This document shows, one piece after another, positions 10,901 to 22,900 of a DNA stretch of 64,000 nucleotides (position 1 is its first letter; each line of letters begins with the position of its first letter). The stretch covers positions 31,163,062 through 31,227,061 of the forward strand of contig QVOM02000116.1 in the NCBI GenBank assembly GCA_003586115.2. The letters are read 5' to 3'. Below the pieces are notes generated by a model. It ran no database searches and was not told the DNA's origin. It saw nothing but the letters and a program-made list of their open reading frames with translations. The stretch is from Salvator merianae (Eukaryota; Chordata; Lepidosauria; Squamata; Teiidae). Both the position numbers and the translations under genes were made by a program.

Positions 10901-13900
10901 TTTCTTTATTTTATTTAAAGTACTTTTGGGCCAGAACTGGGGCACAGAAGCACTGATGTTGGGATACAGAGGCTTTGGTCATAGCAACCTGAGCAAGGAG
11001 TGCCTACAAAAACAGGCACTGTTCCTTGGTGGCCTTGCATCAGCCAAAGTAGCAGGCTGATAGAACTGGGGATGCCTTCCTTCCATTGGCTTACTGCTTT
11101 CTTCAGTGGGAGCTTTTTCTGCCAGTCGAGCTTCTCGCTCATCAGCAGGTTGCTGTGTTCGCTTCTCCTTCCAGGAGGAAGCAAAGTAAGGTGCCAAAAA
11201 GAAACGAGCTCAGCTGGCAACATGCCCACTGAAGAAAACAGCAGATCAAGGGCTGCACCGCACTGCAAGATCCTCCAAAGCGGAAGTATGTGACATGCCC
11301 TTCCCTTGGCTCCTTGTGAGGAGGGTCGCCTCTTGTTCTCTTTATGGGTAGTTTTGCCCTGAGCACTTAGGAGCCCTACAGACAGAAATTCGGCAGGCAA
11401 AGCCTTCTCCACCGCTGAGATCTACTGCAAGTCATATAACACATCACAGGCATGATTTTCCCCAAATCTGGGCCCAGCAGAGAGAGCCTGATACCGTATG
11501 TGACAGCTGTTTGTTGCATTTTCATCTTGTTTCTTGGGTGTACTTATAGGGACAAAAAAACACGTAAAAGGAAGTTTCACTTGCTAAGATTCTGTATCTA
11601 GCTGTTACAAAAGGTGCGTGTAGAAAAAGTGGTAATTCTGTATAAAACACTTTGTTCCTATTTCAGTTTTTTTCTGAGTCTCTTTGTGTGCGTTTCTGAA
11701 TTTCACATCCTCTTAATCCCTTAGTGTTCTTCTCCTTTGAATGTGCTTATAAAGACAGGAGTATTGTGTGTTTGTTTGCATTCCAGTTTTGGTTTGGCAA
11801 AGTTTATTCTTAGCTGGTTTTTAAAAACCACCTGATTTCACTTGGCACTTTTAGAAGGGCATATGTTCTGTTTAGCCTTAATTTTCTCTGGGACTCTTTC
11901 TTAGTGAATCAGAGGCTTACAGTCAATAATAGAGAGTGCTTGTATAGTATTATAGCCAGCTTTTCCCACTCTTGGGCCTTTCTTTGAACTTTCTACAAAT
12001 GACTGAAATTTGAAAGTCTGTTGTTTGTCCTGTTTAGTAAAAAATGAAGAATACAGTATTTCACTTCTCCCACGTCTCTACAATTTGCAGCAAGAGAGAG
12101 AAGACATGCAGAAGCAGATAGGTCTAATAGTTTAATACAGGATTATTATGTCAGGGTATGATTCACAGGTCTTAGTATTTTCTGATAAAGTCTATACTCT
12201 GATAAGAAGACAGTTTTCATTGAAGGCTAAATTTAAAAAGAGAATGGACTAGTACCTTAACTCCTGTAATAAGCAGATTTTGATTTCTCCTCTTTCATGC
12301 TGCTTTTTGTTTAGATTATCAGCTGGAGGGTCATCTTTTATGTCTTATACGTTTAACTTTTACACAGGGAACTTCAGTTACAGTGCTTGTTCCATGTTTT
12401 GTGATTAAGGTAATAGAAAAGGTTTTGATTACTTTTAGCCTAATCTAAAGATAAATACATTTTCTGTTGTTTGCTGTGTCCCTTAGTTTGAAAAAGAAAG
12501 TTTGGGCTCTTTCTAAATGTATTCTCATGAGTTAAGAAAGTGCTCATCTATTTCCACTGTGGCTCACACCTTACTCTTTTACATTGGGTGGTAATAGTTT
12601 TAGTCACTGATGGTGGGTCCTGAATGATTCCTGTACCTTTAATAGTTGTACATAAAAGGAAATTCAAACCAGTGTTGTACACGTTCACCTGTTTTATGCT
12701 TTGATTCCCTTTTCTATACAGCTTTTAAAAGTTATAGAAGCTCTATCTTTTTGATATGGCAAGCTTATATTATTTGTTTTGCCGTTTATCAACCTATGGA
12801 TTTTTGTTTCCCACAGATTGCTAATTTAATAGAACCAACACTTCTAAAAAGACTGCCAAAGTCGTAATGGGATACTAGTAGTGAAACCCAAATATTTTTA
12901 GTATAACAGTAATCCAGTGACCTCAATATCTGCAGTAAATGTTGGAAGAAGGGAAATGACAAAAACATCTTTTAAAATGTCTTTGCCCCATGGAAATGTT
13001 TTATTAAATTTAATATTAAGTTAATTTATTCACCTGGCTAACCAAAATTATACATTTGGCGTTGATCACACTGAGCACAATGGGACCTGTATGTGAGCAA
13101 ACATGATGCAGTGATAGAAATACAGTTGAATGACAGAGGTGGAGCAGTCCTCTCTACCCACCCCCATCTCTCAGCAGGCACACGTATTTCTTGGTATTTC
13201 AATTAGCTGTGAATGCTTAGCGGGCTCTACTTTATGTCATTTTTATGGAATGTACTTGTTCACTGTAGTCTGGGGGGTGCCGCTTTTTAGAATGATCTTG
13301 AGGATCTCAGTGGAAGATTATCTTCATGAAGATGCAGTATTCATATGTCTATTTATATTTTGGGTGTATAACTGCATACAAAACTATTGAAACTGAGGTT
13401 GAGTGCACTTACTGTATTCATCTGGCCAGAGCAAATATTTGTGCAGACCAAATTTTTAAAGAAAAAATGGGAATCTGTGTAGAATTTTACCACAATCTTA
13501 CAGTAATACAAGAGTTGTCATGCCAAATCCCCAAGTTCTTTGCTTTCTTTTGCAGTGCCTGACTTTTACGGTAATACATCACAACAGGCAAGACAACTAC
13601 TTTAACCATTCTGGTCTTTTCCTTATCATTCACGACTAGCTCTAAGCTCAAGGAAGTCATAACTGGACAACGGTAGTATATCCCAAATATTTTTGGTATA
13701 ATAGTAATCTAATAACTTCAGTATGTGCGGTAAATGCTGGAGAAGGAGAAATGAAGGAATAATTTCGTAAAATGTCTTTGCCCCATGGGAATGATCTATT
13801 AAATTAGAAATTAAGTAAATTTATTTACATGGCCTGTAACTCCATCTCCTTGACCTCTCTGATTCCAATTGCTTGACCTTTTCATCTGCACCGCCCAGAC

Positions 13901-16900
13901 CGACAACCCACGAATGACAACTGAAAAGCAGTTACAGAAATTACCTATCCCAGCCTGCAAATATTTTGCTACTCAGAAACCAGCATGATTCCAAAGAACA
14001 CAGCTGCAGACAATCCCTTCTTTAGTATGTGCAACTGTGTTGCAAAGGTAGCTGGCAAAAAATAGTGCTGCTGAACTGCAGAGAGGGCTGCTGGCAGAAG
14101 GCAGAGACTGGCTGGAGCTAGTGTAACTCTGTCACCTCTTTCCAGTGGGAGATTATTGCCAGGTGAAAAAGGCAAAGTAGTTTCCCTGCTGCTCAAGCCA
14201 CAACAAGAAACTTCTGGCCATTTAAGCCACGCAAGCCCTGCGGCAACAAGTAGCTGAAGATATAGCTGGGAGGCTGGCTGGAGTTAATCGTACAGCCGCC
14301 TCCCTCTCCCCAACTAGAACGGTAGACTAGCTGCTCCTGGTCAGCAACAACCAGGCTCCTTAGCAGCAGAATAAGCACAAGAGGACAAGCCGCTAGGCTC
14401 CAGAGTAGTCACCTCCAAAGGCAGGGGGAGGAGCTGCATTGAAAACAACACCCAAAGAAGTAATAAACAAAGAAATAGAACAAAGGAAGTCAGAAAAGCA
14501 TTGAAAGAAAAACTCCCCAGCTGGGAAGATAACACTCCTTTGGGAGTTAAACATGCTTCCAGTGTTAGGGTAGAGCCTAATTAAGTGACTAAGAATGTTA
14601 AGTTGTGGCAATTTCTTTCTACATTGCCACACAGGGTCACCTACAGCTCAGTCAGGATGCAGCAAACAAAGGATACCCACAGTAAAAGTCTGAGCCAGAC
14701 CACCGAGAACCCAGCATGATTCAAAAGAGCATAGCTGCAGACTATGCCTGCATTAGCATGTACCAACTACATGGAATGTACCAATGGAAAATAAAGCTGA
14801 TAATACTTCATCTTCCTTTGACACTCTATTGTATAGTCTAATTGCACGTGATTCCATTTTCAGTCCCAATGTCTATGGCCTATGCTAATTTTGATACCGA
14901 TTAAGGTTACTAAGGCTGCAGTCCTAGCTTCACTATTCTGTAAGTACTAGTAAGCATAATCAGATTTACTTCTGAGTGGAAACAGTTATGATTGCACTAT
15001 ATGTTTAATTGTTGTGCCAGTCTATCGTCCTCCTCCTACCAGTGTACTGGCAAAAGGCTAACTTAATACTAAAATAAAATGCCTCAACTGTTCTTATTTT
15101 GTAAGATCCAAACTATTTCTTTTTAAAAAGTTTGATTTTGATTATTACATACCTAACAAAATCCCTAATATTATTATTTTATTACTTGACTTCATTGAGT
15201 GTCTATGCCTGGAAGACGCAAGATTCACAGATAACCAATCATTTCCAGAGCACAAGCTGTATCTTGATGCAGAATTTCAATTTCAGCAAAAATACAGAAG
15301 AGTATAGGAAGTGGTTTTCAGTGCAACACCATGGGGCAGCAGATCTACCAGATCCAAACCCAAGTCTTGCTGGGGCTTGGACCATGGGCCCTTGCCAAGA
15401 GCTCAAGCAGCTGGAGGAGCAGCAGCAGCCACTAGCTGGTCATTGTTAGAGAAGGCAGGATTGTGCTGTTAGTTAGATGAGATACTTACTGCTTGAAGAT
15501 CATCATACTTCTTCAAACAACACTCACAATATCCTTTTCTTTTCTTTTGTTTTACAGGCACTTGAACTGGGCACTTCTCCTTTTCACTGTCTGCTAGATT
15601 TCTGTTCATAAGAGAGATGTAGAGAATGACAATCTTACTGGTATACATTACCAAAAAAACAAAACAAACAAACAAAAAAACCCTAGTCAGGCCATCAAGA
15701 GCACACACAAAGATCCACCAATTTGAACTGGCTTCTAGGCGTCCAACAGCCCACCACAGATTCCAGTTTTGGTATGATTCTTTATACTCGAAAAACATAT
15801 ACCATTTTAATCAGATGTTCATTAATAAATTGCAATATATTTAGATCAATAAACTAAATGATCTTTCTTGTTTGGCTGCATTTTTTTTTATTTTATTTTT
15901 TAAGAAGGGAGATTTCCTGCTCTTCTCTCTGGGCAAATCTATATTACAAACGCTCCCTGAGCAAATCTACATTCCAAAAAAGCTGCAAATTGTATATACA
16001 ATGTTTTTTTAGTACAAAACCTACAATGTGGAGAAAGAGTTGTCCTTTTCAGTCCCAGCATTTCTGTTACAAAGAAAGTATCCGAACTCCATCTAGTGGA
16101 TGTTTGTGAGAAATATGGTAGCACTGAAAATCTTGAACCACAGAAAGTTTTCTGTCCTCACAAAATCACAAGATCCAGCTTGCTTAATGTACTGCTGATA
16201 AATACCAACCTGATGAACTAGCTAATGATAAATGAGATTCATATATAACTGTCAGGACTACTGTTCTAACTATTCCTATTAGATTTGCAACTAGAAACAT
16301 TATTTTAAATAGATTATGACAGTGCAGTAATAACAATAGTTTTAAATTGGAAACCTATTAGTGTGTTTTAGCTAGAAAAGAGCCATCTGATTCCTTAATG
16401 GTTTTTCTTGGTGGACCTGTGCTGGAGGCTTCTGTATATTCCTGGATGGCTAGCTATGAGGATATTCCGGCGGCAGAATTTAGTTGTTCTTCTCTACCTT
16501 CCTCGTTTTTTTCTCTTCTCTTTGCTTGCTTATTTCCCCTGTTCTCCTGTAACACCTTCGGAGAGGTACACTGTATTCTTCTGCCACCATGGAAACCCTG
16601 CAGAGTCCTAACTCTTCGGACTCAAGCACTAAATCCACCAAGAATAATAAGAATGTTCTGATTCCTAAACCAAGAGATTCACTGACCAGAAAACTAGTCA
16701 GAAAAGTAGTACCCCCAACAACTGTCAATGCAAGCACTTACTGGTCTAAGCAGATAGCAGGAAGGCATTTTCCCCCACAGACAGACTATGGATTTATCTC
16801 AAACTGCTATTCAAATACTTCTACACAGAGAGACTCTTGTGACAAGGTTCAAACATCAAGAGCTGCTTATCACACGTACTTTGGATGATATCATCTTTTC

Positions 16901-19900
16901 ATGCCAGTGACAAACACTACCAGAAAAAAACTGCTAAAATGGACATTCAATCCACAATCATCATGGCCACTGAAGCAAGCTGAATTAGACTGCACTAACA
17001 ACTTAAAGAAAAATCCTATGCGCCCCTACAGAGGAACAAATTAATGTGTACATTTATGTTGTATTTTTTTCAGTGAAGAAATTAAACAGTGCGGGAACTT
17101 TTTTACTGGCAAGCAATCAAATTCTGTTTAAATAAGCAACACAGAAATACTGTCCAAACCATAATCCATTACTTCGTCTCCCTAGGGTTTTTCTGGTTAC
17201 CACTTGTTACTCTACTACTTCCCACTCCCTTTTTCTACAGTACCAATAGCACATCTTACCCAATTTTAACACAACGTCTTACTTCCCCTCAAGTTATTCC
17301 CACACAATGCTGTATGTAGAAAAACATAAAAGCTTAAGTGACTTGGACGTCTACTTTCATGCAGTATATTGCAATAGCAAAAAGTATCCTTACTGAGCCA
17401 TATAGATTGTTTGGATTCTAAACACTACATGCACCCTCAACATTTAAAATACTTCATAAAATTAAATCATTTTTGCTAGTGGTGGCAGAGATTGTGTGAT
17501 TTGATTAGATAAATTCAGAGCATATGAATCTTAAAAGGTTGTTTTCTTCATTCGTCCATTTACCAAATTTCATCACATCCATTTTGGTTACCTTTGCTTA
17601 CTCTGAATTTGCTTTGGACCATTAGTATTCTTCTTTTCTACATCAAACGGACTGCAAGGTTTTGGATTAGAATAGTTGACAACAGGAAAGCTGGGTAGTT
17701 GCAAGTAAAATGGTCTGTAGTGACTGTATGAAAAAAGATAGTTATCTCAGTATTACAAGCATTCTCATAAACAACAGATATGCTATGAATGTACTTCACA
17801 CAGCATTTTTGCAGTATTTGTTATGAACACAACACTGCTCTGGCATAAAACCATAGTGTTGGAAGGGGCTGATTAAGCTAGAGTCAAAAAACCAGTTTCA
17901 TACTAGAATCCAGACTGAAGCATCTGCAGCAGAAGGCTTGAACGTGTTCATCACTTGAACATATTCACTGTCATTACTATCAGCAAAGTATTCAGCTGAA
18001 ACTTACTTTGTAACTTAAACCTATTATTTCTTGTCCTGCACTCTAAGATGATAGAAACTTGTAAAATCCTTTAAGAGTTTTTAGAGTATTGGTGTAACAA
18101 TAACCACTATGAACACAGGTAGGAAAAAAGTTCTATTCATGATCCTGCAGCTAGCCCTTCAGCTCAAACTTGGAAGCTGCTTTCCCAATCTGCCTGTGTG
18201 CTCAACCCCAACTTCTTCCTCGATAGATTTTGGAAAGATTTTGGCAACAAATGATCCAGCAGGAGCAGAGTTGAGCAGACAGGCAGGAGACTGTGGAAAC
18301 AGCAGCCAAAAAGCATCAGGAAAAGTATGAACCAAAAAACTGGATCTGGTTCATGAGCAGAACCTTGTTTGACTTACATGTCTCAGCTGCCTCTTCTCAA
18401 GGTTATACGTACTCATCATGACTTACATGTCTCAGCTGCCTCTTCTCAAGGTTATACGTACTCATCATTCAATATGAGACATTGCTTCCACTCCCTTAAT
18501 CTTCTCTATTACCTTTCTCTGAACTTGGTCCAACTGATCTGAATCCTTCCTTAAAGTGAGATGCCTCAAACTAATATTCTTGGAGTTGGAGATTTTAGAG
18601 CACATACAATCAACTCTTATACCCAGAAGAACCCTGGACATGAAACAAGACTCCCACACATCCTTCCATTCTCAGGTTTTCTATATCAGTCCCAATTACT
18701 AGTGCATTCATACTTTTTGTTGTACCACACTTGAATTTGTTTCTTCCCACGTTCTCTTTTCTGCACTCCAAGGACAACACATACAAATTCTGCCCTAAGT
18801 TTTATTTATTATCCGCATATTTGCAACATATCTAAGGACAAGCTACCAGAAATGAGACAAAGAAAAAATAAACTAGACAATTGATAAGAGTTCTCAAAAA
18901 GCTGGTTATATATAGATCAATGCATTTGTTTATTTGAATGTATGACTACTTGTATTTTCAAGGTCTAAAAAATGAGTGGATAAGAGACACTGCTTCTTTC
19001 TTTCACAGGAGACATATGATCATAATACATCAAAGACACTTCCCTGTGCTGTACTGCATTAGAACATATTTATATTGTTGATAAAGTATTTAACCCAAAA
19101 CTGAGGCATGATATGTCTATTGTCAAAAATAAAAGAGAAAAAATATAAGATTTAAGTTAACGTATACTGGAGCTTACCCATTAAAGATCTCTTGCACAGT
19201 AGTTTGCTAAAAGGATCCAACCCGAGGGCATGCCCACCATAGGTGGAGATACATACCCCATGCCTCACATTTGTTCCAAAAAGTATTTATATTGTTATTC
19301 ACATAGCAGAGGCTAACTGGGGTCCTGTACCACCTCTGTAGTATTTGCAAGTGTATTTCTTTGTATTTTGCCACCAAGTGCCATTTACAGCTATGCAGAA
19401 AAGTTTTACTCCATTCTGCATCTATGAATTTGGAATTTAAATCAGTCTTCACTGTATCCAGAATCCAATTAGAAGGCTGCTGCTTGTTTTTATTAAAGTG
19501 TTATAAAGATTTGAAATTAATCCTTTAATTTGTGTGGTTCAGTCTTCATATATTTTTTTAAAATCAGTTAAAGTTCTTGTAAATACTTCCTTAGTTTCAG
19601 ACGATGTTAATAATTTGTGGAGTATAAGACCGACAACCACTGTTGTGGACTAAATTGTGCTACATCTTAGGTAAGAGTAGCTAATTCTATCAAAAATAAT
19701 CTTTTATACTTAAGATTCCCTTTGTCTTAAACCATATGTTCTGTTGTCATAAACTGTGCCAAATTTGGTAAGGCACTAAATGGCATAACTGGTGATGGGA
19801 AAGGTAATAGTATTTTTCTCCATTTTAACCAAGGGCTAGAGTAGCTCTTAGAAAAGGATTCTAATTGTATTGGATTTTTAAAAAAAATCACTGTGAATAA

Positions 19901-22900
19901 GGAATTTGATTTAAATTCAGGAATATATTCCAACTCACATGAACTCAATAATGATATAGGATTTTTTTGCATGGTTACTATTGTTATTATTTGAAATGCA
20001 TCCAAGTAGAAAATATCCTTCATCAGGTATGTGCCTGTACAGAATTTTCTTTGAATTTGGGGTCTTTTTATTAAAATACAGAATTATCTATTCTCTGTTT
20101 CCATTTTTCTAGCACAGTCGAAGGGATTGATATTGGAACTGGTTATAGAAAAAACATTAGTCAGAGAACTTTCATTTCCACTATAGAAATTCTGCCTAGT
20201 AAACTAAATATCATACCACTGCAAGACATTTGAGATGAAGAAGTCAACTGACAAGCAGATAGATCCAGAATTCCACTGATAAAATATTCTGACATTGCAT
20301 TTACCTTCCAAAGATTCTATTGCAGACAAAGATTGTGTACTTTCATCTTCCTATTGCTGCTCTGTTGACTCTAATATGTTTTATTTAGGGCAAATGGATT
20401 TAAAACTCCAATTCAATAATTCTAATATAGTTGATGACTCTATATGATGTTTCTGCAAACTGACTATATCATCATGGTACCAAATATTATCTATAGACAC
20501 AAAGAATATTCCATATGGATTGCTGGATCTATTTGAAACTACACTGAGATATTTGAAAATAATGCTTACCATTTTCTGTCTTCTACCTTCAGAAAAGGAG
20601 TTTTCAGCTTGCCTGTTCAAAAGAATATAGGTCTTTTAAAACTTTTGTGTTACAGCTAGATTATCTGAACATGATTTTAAAATCAAGTTACTTGATGGAC
20701 ATATTATTCTATAGATTAAAAATAATTTAAAACCAATTAATTTTTAATGGATAAACTTTTTATTCTTTAAGGCTAGGAAAATCTAAGTTTCAGTTATGAA
20801 TTAAATACTTACTTTTTGTTTTCTGGTCAGTTGTCTCCTTTTCCTATTTAAGAAAGAAGAAGCTATGAATGTTTTATGGATTAAATATGTGTGCTTTTAG
20901 ATATAAACTATTTGCAAAGCTAATTTAACAATATATATGAAGTATAAGCATGTGTGAAAGATTCTAAGACTACAAAACTGTAGCTTACAGTATACACAGT
21001 GCAAGTCTAAATGTGCTTATGAGGATTGCACAAAGCTATTCAGAACAGCGTTATGAACAGCTTTACAAGAGTCCTGTTTGTTTATTTATTTAAAATATTT
21101 TTATAGTGCTTTCCATTATAAAATCTTGAAGTTTACCATAAACACATATACACATGGAAAATTCATTCTAAATAGTGAGTGGGTAAAGGAAAACCGGTCA
21201 TACTGAAAAGGCTTGCTAAAAAGAAAAATCTTCAACAGGCACCTAAAAGTTTCAAGAGTAGGTCATGAAACAAAAGGAAGGAATATACTGGATTTTTTTT
21301 TGGGGGTTGGGGGTGGAATTACTCATTTCCAGTTATTTGAGCAGGATCTAAGAAAGGCAGTAATGAATGCAAAAATAAACAATCTTTATTAAAAACAATG
21401 AAAAGGAAAAGAGGGAATTTATTGAAAGGCTGCAACGAACAGCAACAAGGCAACAGGCTTTGGCAATAATCCAGTTATTAGGCAAGTTCAAAATAAGAAG
21501 TTTCAATTATGTAGCACAATATAGAGCACTGCTGTGCTAAGAGGAAGCAACAAATTTCTTGGTCTCCCTGGATGTATATGTGGTGCAATCTAACCAAGGT
21601 CTCTAACAGTTCTAAACAGTTGTCTCCCAGTTTTCTGAGGCTGTCGTCCCAACTTGACTGATAAAACATCTCTGCCCGTTCTCTGACTCTCTAGACTTCG
21701 CATCCCGCCACCCCATCTGTTCCTAAGTTCTGCTGACAAAGCATTATTCTCACTAGGAAAAATCACGAACAAGCAGGGGCAACAAAATGCCATTCTTATC
21801 CTCAGAGTCTTCTACCGGCCAGTCTTTGCTAGACTGTAAAAGAAAAATGGAGAGAGGAGAGGGTTCTCACTCTCAGGAATCTCTGCCCTTACTGGAAAGT
21901 CCAGAAATTAGGTCCCAGAGGAACCAAACAGAGGAAAACCAAACAGAGGAAACAGAAAGTTCCACAATCCCCACTTCCCAAATTAAAAGCCCTTCGGCAG
22001 GTGGAAGAGACTATTGAGGTTTGGAGGCAGAGCCAAGGGGGCCACCACCAAACCTATGGAAATATCCACAGCATAAGCCTTAGGATGGACAACACTGGCA
22101 TCCTCCTTTTGATAGATGAATTTAAACTATGAGTTTAAAATTACTGGATACTGCAGAGCACTGGTGGGTAAACAAAAGGTGAAGTTAGGGACAAATTTGC
22201 ATTTTGTTTGCAGGTTAAATGTAAATTAAGCATCAAGATGTAATCAAGACTGGTGGGCAATACTGAAATTAAGGATAATGAAATTATTGTTTCCCAAAGC
22301 ACTGTGCCAAGTGTGAAGACAATGTCACCAAAACAAAAGGAGAGTCCAGGTGAAAACAAAAGACTAGCTCCTGCCAGTTGCAACATGCCTTCAGCATTTT
22401 CCTGATAACAGCAAACTTTTTCTGTCCTAGAACGAAGCTTAGAAAGGTGAGGGACCACAGGAAAAATTCTCCATTTAAAATGGCCAATATGGCTTTTTTT
22501 AACAATACTGTCCAGTTGCCTTAGAGAGCTAGCCATGTTCAGAACACCCATATAACTGTACAATTCAAAGTCCATAAATATGGGTCCTTTCATTTTGCAT
22601 GTAACGATACACGTGTCCAGAGTAATGTCTATAACAGTAATAACTTACAAATATCAGAGGACTGCAGAGGGTATACAACACTAAAGTGAAGGTTTAGTCA
22701 AAAAGAGTTGTAAGATAATCATCTGTAACCTGTGGTACCCACAGGAGAACCTCTCCTGACTATCTTGTGGGTCTGTAGCATGAAAGGCAGTCTACCAAGT
22801 AATCTAATCCCAAGCTGTTTAGGACCTTCTATGCCAAAGAGAAAACCTTGAATTTGGCCTAATAGCTAATTGGGAACCAATGATGTTACTTAAACACAGG

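Larger units (their letters stand above)
10131..15489 (-). other. DBF4: DBF4 intron 10
   Basis: About 5.4 kb. 10.6-11.4 kb is GC-richer, with three CCAAT-type pentamers (near 10670, 10705, 10760); 11.5-12.9 kb is T-rich. A ~180-bp sequence occurs twice (12859-13040, 13654-13836) and a ~65-bp sequence twice (about 13975, 14706). No coding exon is recognised. Confidence 0.6.

Noticed and set aside
10915..11412. 165-codon open frame, minus strand, with CCAAT boxes nearby
   Set aside because: Low-complexity composition, no family match, no promoter/polyA arrangement that I could defend.
22141..22593. 150-codon open frame, minus strand
   Set aside because: No domain and no splice context; sits in a repeat-rich DBF4 intron.
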